The notes under the pieces are model-generated. The model was not told the origin of the DNA, did not search any database, and worked only from the letters and a program-made list of their open reading frames with translations. The position numbers were made by a program, and so were the translations under genes. Shown here in pieces: positions 1-7,213 of a stretch of 17,734 bases of DNA (within the stretch, counting starts at the first letter, position 1; each line of letters starts with the position of its first letter). This DNA comes from Lachnospiraceae bacterium UBA1066 (GTDB taxonomy: Bacteria; Bacillota; Clostridia; Lachnospirales; Lachnospiraceae), in contig DCDB01000250.1 of the NCBI GenBank assembly GCA_002316215.1, forward strand, positions 1 through 17,734, written 5' to 3'.

Positions 1-101
1 GCAAGAGCGGCATGCAAAAGCGGCATGCAAAAGCGGCATGCAAAAGCGACATGTAGAGGAACATGCAAAAGTGACATATAAAAGTAATATGTAAAATCAG
101 G
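1..101. repeat. 13-bp tandem repeat array, decaying to the right
   Basis: Units of the form GCAAAAGCGGCAT follow one another at 1-13, 14-26, 27-39 and 40-52, then a 12-nt variant (53-64), then 65-77, 78-90 and a partial one at 91-101. The first four are nearly identical and the last three diverge. Each unit junction makes a GCATGC palindrome in the good copies. The array continues past the left edge, so its full length is unknown. It could be the 3' end of an upstream reading frame, since frames 1 and 2 are open until stops at 79-81 and 92-94, but no start is visible here and coding is undecided. Confidence 0.85.
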
Positions 102-104
102 AAG

Positions 105-143
105 GCAGGAGCCGCGCGGAAAAAACGTGCGGCTCCTGCTTTC
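105..143 (+). terminator. Strong hairpin, possible terminator of an upstream gene
   Basis: A 14-bp stem (GCAGGAGCCGCGCG with CGTGCGGCTCCTGC, one G-U pair) closes a 7-nt A-rich loop. Only three T residues follow, so it is a weak Rho-independent terminator by the usual rule. It sits just after the tandem array and would fit the end of a gene lying left of the window. Confidence 0.5.
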
Positions 144-350
144 GAATCTGGGATAAAATCCGGAAAATGTACTTTGATGAGGTGTGGGGAGCAGCCCGTC
201 ATCCGGTCTTACAGAAAGAAAATTCAATGACAATTTAAACATTTACGGAACTTTTCATCAATCCATTTACAAAACGATACTGTCGGTTCATAATCCAGAT
301 ACACGGTTCATCCGGTGTCTTTTTTATCTTCAGCCAATCTTTTGCGCATT

Positions 351-539
351 GTTTGTCCAATCGTTCTGTCAGTTGTTTCCCAATCCTTCATTGATGATTC
401 AGCAACGGTTCAGCAATCGTTCGGCAATCGTTCAGCAATCATTCAGCAACGGTTCAGCGATTGTTCGGCAATTGTTCAGCAATCATTCAGCAATGGTTCA
501 GCAATCTTTCAGAAGCGTTCGGCTGTTGTTCTGCTCAGC
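351..539. repeat. 11-bp tandem repeat array (TTCAGCAATCG-type)
   Basis: Ten units of exactly 11 bp run from 398 to 507, each a variant of TTCAGCAATCG (second-half variants: AACGG, AATCA, GATTG, AATTG, AATGG). Degenerate units extend to about 351 on the left and 539 on the right, and an 11-bp word CATCTGTCCGT is repeated at 539-549 and 559-569. Because 11 is not a multiple of 3, every plus-strand frame reads the same cyclic 11-residue peptide (like FSNRSAIVQQS) with no stop, so the open frames here, including GTG 184 to 606, are a consequence of the repeat and not good evidence for a gene. The stretch 144-606 otherwise shows no recognisable gene and no ribosome binding site. Confidence 0.85.
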
Positions 540-611
540 ATCTGTCCGTAACTTTGTCCATCTGTCCGTTATAAATTCTTTGAATCAATTTGTTAATCGG
601 CAATAAATGGC

Positions 612-656
612 GGATGCCAGACATAATATTCCTGAATATCAGGAAGTGCCGGCATC
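612..656. other. Nested inverted repeat upstream of the NUMOD-like gene
   Basis: A perfect TTCCTGA-ATA-TCAGGAA inverted repeat (629-645) is nested inside a GATGCC/GGCATC pair (613-618 with 651-656). No T-run follows, so it is not a typical terminator. It lies 35 nt before the ATG of the next gene and may be an operator or a leader hairpin; the choice cannot be made from sequence. Confidence 0.5.
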
Positions 657-690
657 TGTACATATAAAAATAAACATGGGGGTTAAAAGT

Positions 691-903
691 ATGCTTAAAA
701 GAAGAATTGTCCAGTACACAACAAAGATGGAGCCGATCCGTATTTATGACAGTATCAGAGAAGCTGAAGGAGAATATCATATTACGCATATCTCGAGTAC
801 CTGCCGCGGAAGACGCAGAACAGATGGAGGATTTATCTGGCGCTATGAGGAGGACGGAAATAATGTGCCAAAAGGAAAATACCCCGTACGGAGCAGAAGA
901 TAA
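691..903 (+). CDS. Small orphan NUMOD1-like DNA-binding protein
   Basis: A 70-residue protein. Residues 13-49 contain IRIYDSIREAE and then STCRGRRRTDGGFIWRYEE, which match the pattern of the NUMOD1/IENR1 module (helix-turn-helix part 'S..EA.......SSI..CCRGKRKTAGGYIWRY'). That module normally sits at the C-terminus of GIY-YIG or HNH homing endonucleases and binds DNA. No nuclease domain is present here. The start at ATG 691 is chosen because GGGGG at 678-682 lies 8 nt before it; the same frame extends up to ATG 607 and ATG 676, but neither has a ribosome binding site. The tail is basic (PVRSRR). It is either a stand-alone DNA-binding protein or the remnant of a mobile endonuclease gene. The motif is seen directly, but the role is unknown. 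Confidence 0.65.
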   Translation: MLKRRIVQYTTKMEPIRIYDSIREAEGEYHITHISSTCRGRRRTDGGFIWRYEEDGNNVPKGKYPVRSRR

Positions 904-924
904 AGGGAAGAAGAGTTTAAAGGG

Positions 925-954
925 TTTGTAGTTGCCTTTTTTATTTGCTATAAT
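925..954 (+). promoter_or_regulatory. Extended -10 promoter for metY
   Basis: TATAAT at 949-954 is preceded by TG at 946-947 (TGCTATAAT, an extended -10). A weak -35, TTGTAG (926-931) or TTTGTA (925-930), lies 17-18 bp upstream. The start codon of the sulfhydrylase gene is 45 nt downstream of the -10. Confidence 0.65.
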
Positions 955-999
955 AAAAAAAATATAGTAAACAGCCTTCGGGCAAAGAAAGGCAGAAAA

Positions 1000-2283
1000 A
1001 TGACGGAATGGAATATTGAAACAAAATGTGTACAGAGCGGCTACCGCCCGAAGAACGGCGAACCGCGTGAGGTGCCGATTGTACAGAGCACGACATTTAA
1101 GTACGATACGAGCGCGGATATGGGAAAGCTTTTTGATCTGGAGGCGAGCGGATATTTCTATACGCGTCTGCAGAATCCGACCAACGACTTTGTGGCAGCC
1201 AAGATAGCTGCGATGGAAGGCGGGACAGCAGCGATGCTGACATCGTCCGGACAGGCTGCTAATTTTTTTGCTGTTTTTAATATCGCCGCTCAGGGAGACC
1301 ATATTGTCTCAAGCTCCAGCATTTACGGCGGTACCTTTAACCTTTTCAATGTCACAATGCGGAAAATGGGAATTGACTTTACCTTTGTGGCACCGGACTG
1401 CACGGAAGAGGAATTGGAAAAGGCGTTTAAGCCGAATACGAAAGCCGTCTTCGGTGAGACGATTGCCAATCCGGCGCTTTCGGTGCTGGACTTTGAAAAG
1501 TTCGCTAAAGCGGCTCATGCGCACGGCGTTCCGCTGATTGTGGATAATACTTTTGCTACGCCGGTCAATTGCCGTCCGTTCGAGTGGGGCTGTGACATTG
1601 TGACGCATTCCACGACGAAATATATGGACGGACACGGCGCGGGAGTCGGAGGCTGCATTGTGGATTCCGGAAAATTCGACTGGATGGCGCACGCGGATAA
1701 ATTCCCGGGCCTTACGACTCCGGATGACAGTTATCACGGCACTACCTATGCGGAAAAGTTCGGAAAAGAGGGAGCCTTTATTACAAAGGCAACAGCACAG
1801 CTGATGCGCGACTTCGGCTCGATCCAGAGTCCGCAGAATGCCTTTCTTTTAAACCTGGGCCTTGAAAGCCTGCATGTCCGTATGAAACAGCATTGTGCCA
1901 ACGGACAGGCGCTTGCCGAGTTCCTTTCGAAGCATCCGAAGGCTGAAAATGTCTGCTATCCGACGCTTAAGGGCGATAAGTATTTCGACATTGCCATGAA
2001 ATATCTTCCGAACGGCAGCTGCGGCGTGGTTTCCTTCGGAGTGAAGGGCGGACGGGCAGCGGCGGAAGCCTTTATGAAAAACCTGAAGATTTTCGCAATT
2101 GAAACGCATGTTGCCGATGCACGCAGCTGCTGCCTGCATCCGGCCAGCTCGACGCACCGTCAGCTGACGGAAGAGGAGCTTGTCGCAGCCGGCATTTCCG
2201 GCAACCTTGTCCGTATGTCCTGCGGCCTTGAAAATACGCAGGATCTTCTGGATGATGTAGCGCAGGCGCTGGACGCGATCTGA
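1000..2283 (+). CDS. metY: O-acetylhomoserine sulfhydrylase (MetY-type, PLP-dependent)
   Basis: A 427-residue cytosolic enzyme of the Cys/Met-metabolism PLP family. It probably joins sulfide (or methanethiol) to O-acetyl-L-homoserine, giving homocysteine or methionine. Visible marks are the N-terminal TKCVQSGYRP, the phosphate- and PLP-contacting YFYTRLQNPT (52-61), the SSGQAAN loop (about 82-88), VDNTFATP (181-188) and the PLP lysine K207 in STTKYMDGHG. The C-terminal part has the family's HPASSTHRQL and RMSCGLEN motifs. The length matches MetY (about 425-430) and exceeds cystathionine gamma-synthase or beta-lyase (about 380-400). AAAGG at 988-992 is the ribosome binding site. It is a single-gene unit with its own promoter and terminator, and no T-box or SAM riboswitch fits in the short leader. 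Methionine gamma-lyase is a less likely alternative. Confidence 0.92.
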   Translation: MTEWNIETKCVQSGYRPKNGEPREVPIVQSTTFKYDTSADMGKLFDLEASGYFYTRLQNPTNDFVAAKIAAMEGGTAAMLTSSGQAANFFAVFNIAAQGDHIVSSSSIYGGTFNLFNVTMRKMGIDFTFVAPDCTEEELEKAFKPNTKAVFGETIANPALSVLDFEKFAKAAHAHGVPLIVDNTFATPVNCRPFEWGCDIVTHSTTKYMDGHGAGVGGCIVDSGKFDWMAHADKFPGLTTPDDSYHGTTYAEKFGKEGAFITKATAQLMRDFGSIQSPQNAFLLNLGLESLHVRMKQHCANGQALAEFLSKHPKAENVCYPTLKGDKYFDIAMKYLPNGSCGVVSFGVKGGRAAAEAFMKNLKIFAIETHVADARSCCLHPASSTHRQLTEEELVAAGISGNLVRMSCGLENTQDLLDDVAQALDAI

Positions 2284-2343
2284 GAAATGGCATTTTCCGG
2301 CTGAGTTCATTTTTTTATTGAGATGTTTAAAAAACCAAAAAGG

Positions 2344-2380
2344 CTGTGCACTGGTTTTGAACCGGTGCACAGTCTTTTTT
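2344..2380 (+). terminator. Rho-independent terminator after metY
   Basis: The stem CTGTGCAC-T-GGTT pairs with AACC-G-GTGCACAG (2344-2372, T-G wobble inside) around a TTG loop, followed by T6 at 2375-2380. An A-rich run precedes the stem, so it may work in both directions. A plus-strand reading frame at 2323-2526 runs through it and is not a gene. Confidence 0.88.
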
Positions 2381-2421
2381 GCTGCCTGTTTTGCAGAAGT
2401 TTTCAAGTTGTCCTGCATTGT

Positions 2422-2499
2422 ATAGTAAAGATACCGAAAGAACCTTACTATCATACGCGATATTGCATTATTGACAATGTAATCCGCAGAATCATATTT
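2422..2499 (+). promoter_or_regulatory. Upstream control region: inverted repeat and alternative promoter
   Basis: ATAGTAA (2422-2428) is inverted as TTACTAT (2445-2451). A perfect TTGACA -35 at 2471-2476 is followed 16 bp later by a poor -10, CATATT (2493-2498). Either could act in control of the large exported protein downstream, but the better promoter is the one at 2499-2527. Confidence 0.3.
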
Positions 2500-2527
2500 T
2501 GTTATATATGGCATGCCATTATATAAT
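2499..2527 (+). promoter_or_regulatory. Promoter with palindrome in the spacer
   Basis: TTGTTA (2499-2504) and TATAAT (2522-2527) are separated by 17 bp. The spacer contains a perfect 12-bp palindrome, ATGGCATGCCAT (2508-2519), the classic position for a repressor operator. The start codon of the exported protein lies about 90 nt downstream. Confidence 0.65.
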
Positions 2528-2616
2528 AATCACAAAAGCATATCTACATTGGCAGTATAGATATACAAAATACATAAATACTTTTTCCAGATGTTTCTAA
2601 AAGGAGGGGATTGAAA

Positions 2617-5600
2617 ATGAAAAAAGCTTTACTTGCTGGTTTTCTTGCATTTTCGATGGTTCTTGAAACGGCGCTTCCGACGCTTGCGCTGTCGCAGGAC
2701 AGTACGGCGCCTGTAACGTCTGAGGAGACAGCGGATGAAGATCTTCAGGGTACGGCCGGACCGGTTGTCCTTAATGAGGCGAATTTCCCGGATGCGGCTC
2801 TCCGCAGCGCTGTATGTGCGGAATTAGATGTCAGCGAAGGAACTACCCTGACCCAGGAGCAGCTGGACGGCATTACGGGAATTAGTGTAAAGGCTGCTGA
2901 TTCCCTTAAGGGAATTGAATATTTTTCGAAACTTTCATATTTAGTGTGCGATGACTGTTCCTTTCAATCACTTGATATCAGTAATAATACACAGCTGAAT
3001 TTTCTGCGGATCAGCCAGAACACCGCATTGACCAGTCTGGATGTCAGCAGGAATTTATTGCTGCGTATGATTGATTTAGAGAATTGCGATTCGGTTAAGA
3101 AGCTTGATGCAGGCGGACATACAAATCTGACAGATCTTTATTTTAACAGCGAGAGAAATCTTGCCCTTGAGAGCCTGGACACAGGCGGAGATACGTCTTT
3201 GAAGACTTTATCGGTTTCTGCATCGACAGTGGGTCTTTCTTCGCTTGATGTTACTTCAAATACAGCGTTGGATAGTCTCTACTGTAACGGATGCGACAAA
3301 ATGACGAGTATTGATGTTTCGAAGAATTCGAATCTTACAATGCTGACGTTGCAAAATGATGGACTTACGTCGCTTGATCTGAGTAAACTGGGCAAACTGG
3401 AAACGACCGATTATTCCGGAAACCGGCTGACCTGTGTTACACCGCCGCCGGTACGGTTAAATCAGTGTACCGGTGATCGTCAGGGGATTGCTGTTTCAAT
3501 GAAATCGGATGGGAATGGCTATAGGACATGTTCTTCACTTTCTTTTGTGGAGGGAACGGTATTTGATCCGATAACGGTTACTTACTCTTCCTCGAATCAT
3601 TTATTTAAAGCGCCTGACTATCTTAGAGAGGCCGACTTTAGTTACACAGATGATACAAAGAATCTGTCTGTTTCGGGAACCGTTGGTTTCTCAACGAATT
3701 CTTCCAATCTTCAGGATGCCTGCATTACGCTGACGTATCAAAACGATGAATACACGGGGAGCGTTATTGTGCCGGCAGTGAAGGTTAACTGTCCGGCAGT
3801 CGGAGGAAAGGTTCTTACAGAAGGTACAGATTATTCTCTGAATATGCCTGAGATGATTAATGCCGGAACTTATACAATCACAGCTGAAGGTCTTGGAATT
3901 TTTGCCGGAAGCAGTATTTCCGCGGAGTTTACAATTAAAAAAGGTACAATTGAGAGCACGGATATTTCCCCTGTCAATGACCAGACCTATACAGGTTCGG
4001 CAATCGAGCCGGCATTAACGATCGTGCATAACGGCAGGACGCTTTTGGCCGGGCAGGACTATACAGCAGAGTACAGCAATAACATCAATAAAGGCACTGC
4101 CGGAATTACGGTGACTCCGACAGGCAATTATGAGGGCAGCAGCATAAGCGTGCCATTTAATATCGTTACGGTCTCCCTTAACGATGCCGAAATAACGCAG
4201 CCATCGGATGTCACTTACAGCGGGCAGGCTTTTACTCCGGACGTAACTGTCACTTATAAGGGAACGGTTCTTGTAAAAGATACGGACTATACTCTGGAGT
4301 ATTCCAATAATACGGATGCAGGCAATGCAATCGTTACGGCTGTAGGAAAAGGAGACTACGGCGGAAAGATATCCACCGGTTTTACAATCAATAAAGCAAG
4401 TGCCGGGACAATTTCCGTGAGCTGTGCAGATACGGTATACGGTTCGAAACCGCAGCCTGAGGCAACCGCTTCCCAGGCGGACAATATACAGATTCTTTAT
4501 AAAGCAAGAGGAGCGTCCGACGATTCTTATTCGGAAGAGGCGCCTGTAAACGCAGGCGATTATACGGTTCAGGCTTTGATTGCCGAGACGCAGAATTATC
4601 TCCCGGCTTCCGCGACAGCGGATTTTACAATTGAAAAAGCGGAAGGCGGATTGGAATTTTCATGCGCCGATATTTCTTATGGTGAAACTCCGGCACCGGA
4701 TATCACAAAGAATCTTTCAGGCGGAAATGTAACGTATCTTTATAAGAAACAGGGGGATCCGGATAACGGTTATTCTTCTTCCGTGCCGACGGATACCGGA
4801 AGCTATACGGTAAAGGGTACAGCGGCAGCGACGGTTAATTATACTGCGGCTTCTGCGACAGCGGATTTTGCGATCGGACAGGCGGATGTCGGCAATGCGG
4901 CTGTGAGCGGAATAAATACTGCCTATATGAAAACAGGAAGTGCGATTAAGCCGGTTCCCCAAATTACGTCCGGCGGCAGGAAACTCGCAGGAGGAACGGA
5001 TTATGAGCTTTCTTACGGTGACAATACCGAAGAAGGAACTGGGACGGTTACTATTTCCGGCATCGGCAACTTCAGCGGACAGAAAGTAATTACATTTAAG
5101 ATTATTAAAGGACTTACAGCAGGCTTATATACAATTACGGTAAAGCCGGACGGAAAAACAGTAAAGGCTCTTGATGTAAATAACGGAACCGCAGAGGACG
5201 GCGGTAACATTCGGATTTTTGAAACAAACGGAACGGCGGCGCAGCTTTATCAATTGATTCTGCTTGATGACGGGTATTATCGGATCGTCAATGTAAGATC
5301 CGGGAAGTCACTTGATGTAGCCGGAGGCTCGCCTGCGAATGGGGCAAATGTACAGCAGTATACATGGAACGGAACAGATGCGCAAAAATGGAAGCTCGCT
5401 TCTGAGGACGCTTTGAAGTGGACAGTATCTTCAAAAGTTTCCGGAAAGGTTCTTGACGTGGATAATGCTTCGGCTGCGAATGGGACTAACGTACAGATTT
5501 ATACTTCAAATGGAAGCGATGCGCAGAATTGGTATTTTACTGCTGTATCCGTACCTGTTTCTGATGCGCATATTTCTCTCGAAAAAACTGTTTTCGCAAA

Positions 5601-6672
5601 AACGGGATCACCTGTTGAACCGCAGGTGACGGTGACATACGGCGGACTGACGCTGGAAAAGGGCGTCGATTATGAAGTGAGCTATGAGAACAACAAAGAG
5701 GCTGGAACGGCATCTGCAGTCATTACCGGGACTGGCAGCTATTCAGGAACACAAACTCTTCATTTCAGTATCGCTGCGACGGCTTCGGAGATTGCGGACG
5801 GACAGACGTATGTCCTGCTGTCGAAAAAGGATATGAATCTGGCAGTCGATGTAAACGGTGGCGGTATCGTGAACGGAAGCCGGATTCAGCTCCATAGAAA
5901 TAATGGGACGGAAGCGCAGAAGTTCATTTTAAAGGCAAATGCAGACGGTACTTATCAAATCCTGAATGAGAAATGCGGTTTATCCCTGGATGTTCCGGGA
6001 AACAGCCATGATAGCGGCGTGCTGCTTCAGCTGCATGATCCGAACGGAACGGCAGCACAGAAGTGGAAGCTTGTTAAGGATGATGTTTCAGGCTCATATA
6101 GTATTATAAACAGTGATTCGGGAAAGGCAGTTGACGTACCGGGAGGCAATGCGGTTCAGGGAGCTTCCCTGCAGATGTATAAGGAAAACCATACAGAGGC
6201 ACAGGAATTCTATCTGGTGGAGACACAGGCGGAAGCCCGCGAATATGAAGGAACCTACACGCTGGCATCTTCAAAAGACGGGAAGATGGTGATGGACGTA
6301 GCTATGGGTTCCGTTGCAAACGGTGCGAATGTACAGCTGTATCAAATGAACGGAACAAAGGCGCAGCGGTTTACATTCCTTTATTCCGGAGACGGATACT
6401 ATCGCATTATTAATGTAAATTCCGGAAAAGCCCTGGATGTACAGGGTGGAAATCCCGGCGACTGGGTTAACATCTGGCAGTATAACTACAATGGAACGGA
6501 CGCCCAGCTTTGGAAAGTCAGGAAAAACACGGATGGGACGATTACCTTAATAAACAAAAAAGGAAAAGCCCTGGATGTTGCAGGAGGAGCAATGGGGAAC
6601 GGGACCAACATACAGACCTACACCGATAACGGTACAGCTGCACAGAAATGGACACTGAAAAAAATCAGTTAG
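2617..6672 (+). CDS. Large exported LRR / MBG-repeat / triple ricin-B-lectin protein
   Basis: A 1351-residue protein with a signal peptide (MKKALLAGFLAFSMV..., probable cleavage after PTLA near residue 24). About residues 108-270 are internalin-like leucine-rich repeats with LDVSxNTxL units. About 390-592 and 757-832 hold MBG-like beta domains with GTDYxxxYSNNxxxGT signatures; 593-676 and 677-756 are two related domains ending in SATADF. Three ricin-type beta-trefoils follow at about 833-978, 1062-1208 and 1209-1351, with one MBG-like domain (about 979-1061) between the first two. Each trefoil has three NGTxAQxW-like motifs, nine in total. There is no LPXTG, SLH or transmembrane anchor and no catalytic domain, so it is probably a secreted or loosely attached glycan-binding or adhesive protein. 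ATG 2617 is preferred over TTG 2611 because AGGAGGGG (2602-2609) is 7 nt before it. The gene is monocistronic. The domain calls are firm, the function is inferred. Confidence 0.85.
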   Translation: MKKALLAGFLAFSMVLETALPTLALSQDSTAPVTSEETADEDLQGTAGPVVLNEANFPDAALRSAVCAELDVSEGTTLTQEQLDGITGISVKAADSLKGIEYFSKLSYLVCDDCSFQSLDISNNTQLNFLRISQNTALTSLDVSRNLLLRMIDLENCDSVKKLDAGGHTNLTDLYFNSERNLALESLDTGGDTSLKTLSVSASTVGLSSLDVTSNTALDSLYCNGCDKMTSIDVSKNSNLTMLTLQNDGLTSLDLSKLGKLETTDYSGNRLTCVTPPPVRLNQCTGDRQGIAVSMKSDGNGYRTCSSLSFVEGTVFDPITVTYSSSNHLFKAPDYLREADFSYTDDTKNLSVSGTVGFSTNSSNLQDACITLTYQNDEYTGSVIVPAVKVNCPAVGGKVLTEGTDYSLNMPEMINAGTYTITAEGLGIFAGSSISAEFTIKKGTIESTDISPVNDQTYTGSAIEPALTIVHNGRTLLAGQDYTAEYSNNINKGTAGITVTPTGNYEGSSISVPFNIVTVSLNDAEITQPSDVTYSGQAFTPDVTVTYKGTVLVKDTDYTLEYSNNTDAGNAIVTAVGKGDYGGKISTGFTINKASAGTISVSCADTVYGSKPQPEATASQADNIQILYKARGASDDSYSEEAPVNAGDYTVQALIAETQNYLPASATADFTIEKAEGGLEFSCADISYGETPAPDITKNLSGGNVTYLYKKQGDPDNGYSSSVPTDTGSYTVKGTAAATVNYTAASATADFAIGQADVGNAAVSGINTAYMKTGSAIKPVPQITSGGRKLAGGTDYELSYGDNTEEGTGTVTISGIGNFSGQKVITFKIIKGLTAGLYTITVKPDGKTVKALDVNNGTAEDGGNIRIFETNGTAAQLYQLILLDDGYYRIVNVRSGKSLDVAGGSPANGANVQQYTWNGTDAQKWKLASEDALKWTVSSKVSGKVLDVDNASAANGTNVQIYTSNGSDAQNWYFTAVSVPVSDAHISLEKTVFAKTGSPVEPQVTVTYGGLTLEKGVDYEVSYENNKEAGTASAVITGTGSYSGTQTLHFSIAATASEIADGQTYVLLSKKDMNLAVDVNGGGIVNGSRIQLHRNNGTEAQKFILKANADGTYQILNEKCGLSLDVPGNSHDSGVLLQLHDPNGTAAQKWKLVKDDVSGSYSIINSDSGKAVDVPGGNAVQGASLQMYKENHTEAQEFYLVETQAEAREYEGTYTLASSKDGKMVMDVAMGSVANGANVQLYQMNGTKAQRFTFLYSGDGYYRIINVNSGKALDVQGGNPGDWVNIWQYNYNGTDAQLWKVRKNTDGTITLINKKGKALDVAGGAMGNGTNIQTYTDNGTAAQKWTLKKIS

Positions 6673-6726
6673 TTCAGATTTTTAAAGATCGGCAAGAAGT
6701 TTATAGAGTAAAAACAATGAGGGGGA

Positions 6727-6763
6727 AGAGAAACGTCTGTGCGGCAGGCGTTTCTCTTTTTTT
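6727..6763 (+). terminator. Rho-independent terminator after the exported protein
   Basis: AGAGAAACGTCTG pairs with CAGGCGTTTCTCT (13 bp, one wobble) around a TGCGG loop, followed by a run of seven T. Confidence 0.92.
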
Positions 6764-6803
6764 ATGGTAAAGGAACAGTTAACTGATCCGTCTATAGTTT
6801 CAT

Positions 6804-6832
6804 TTATCATGTCTTTACTGGAATCATATAAT
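6804..6832 (+). promoter_or_regulatory. Candidate promoter at the start of the ula leader
   Basis: TTATCA (6804-6809), 17 bp, TATAAT (6827-6832). If used, the ulaG transcript would carry a leader of about 370 nt, or a small RNA would be made from here. A perfect palindrome CAGTTAACTG lies at 6776-6785 and a CTTTGA-GCTG-TCAAAG hairpin at 6873-6888. No reading frame in 6764-7213 looks like a gene. Confidence 0.4.
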
Positions 6833-7048
6833 AAGAATCCGGACAATCGTACAGCAGTGAAGCAATCTGAATCTTTGAGCTGTCAAAGAGCAGTTTTGAG
6901 GTCTGCAGGATAGGATCAAACAGATTCCCGTAGAAAAAGGGGGAAAAATGAGATTTTGAACTTTTTGCGCTTATTACAGCGAAATATGTGCAAGATGTAT
7001 AAAACAGGAAAGAAAAAATTAGAAAAAATCACAGATCACAATTGCAAA

Positions 7049-7118
7049 ATGATCAAAACAATCATATAAGTATAAAATAAACATAAAAATAAATCATTAA
7101 AAATGATAAATAATCATT
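7049..7118. promoter_or_regulatory. Cluster of ATCAT/ATGAT half-sites, probable operator
   Basis: ATGAT (7049-7053) and ATCAT (7061-7065) form an inverted pair. AATCATT (7092-7098), AATGAT (7102-7107) and AATCATT (7112-7118) alternate in orientation with centres exactly 10 bp apart. More copies occur at 7138-7142 inside the ulaG promoter spacer and at 7195-7200 next to the ribosome binding site. This is a plausible binding array for the DeoR-type regulator encoded in the operon. The region is very AT-rich, so chance contributes. Confidence 0.4.
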
Positions 7119-7126
7119 TAATCCCC

Positions 7127-7155
7127 TTGATTTGTCGATCATTTATTGATAATAT
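7127..7155 (+). promoter_or_regulatory. Likely ulaG operon promoter
   Basis: TTGATT (7127-7132), 17 bp, TAATAT (7150-7155), ending 58 nt before the ulaG ATG. An ATCAT word lies inside the spacer, which would allow repression by a regulator bound there. Confidence 0.5.
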
Positions 7156-7213
7156 TCATTTAGATTCAAAGAACAGAAAAAAGCAATAAGAAATAATCAT
7201 ATGGAGGGCAAGA

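Noticed and set aside
1..539. CRISPR array
   Set aside because: The repeats are directly adjacent 11- and 13-bp units with no unique spacers, and no cas genes are present.
184..606. Open frame of 140 codons from GTG 184
   Set aside because: No convincing ribosome binding site. The middle part is open only because the 11-bp repeat lacks stops in any plus frame, and the flanks show no known protein.
904..999. SAM riboswitch or T-box before metY
   Set aside because: The leader after the promoter is about 40 nt, too short for either, and no hairpin is seen.
535..1302. 255-codon frame on the minus strand
   Set aside because: Runs antisense across the NUMOD-like gene and the start of metY. It has no motif and no ribosome binding site.
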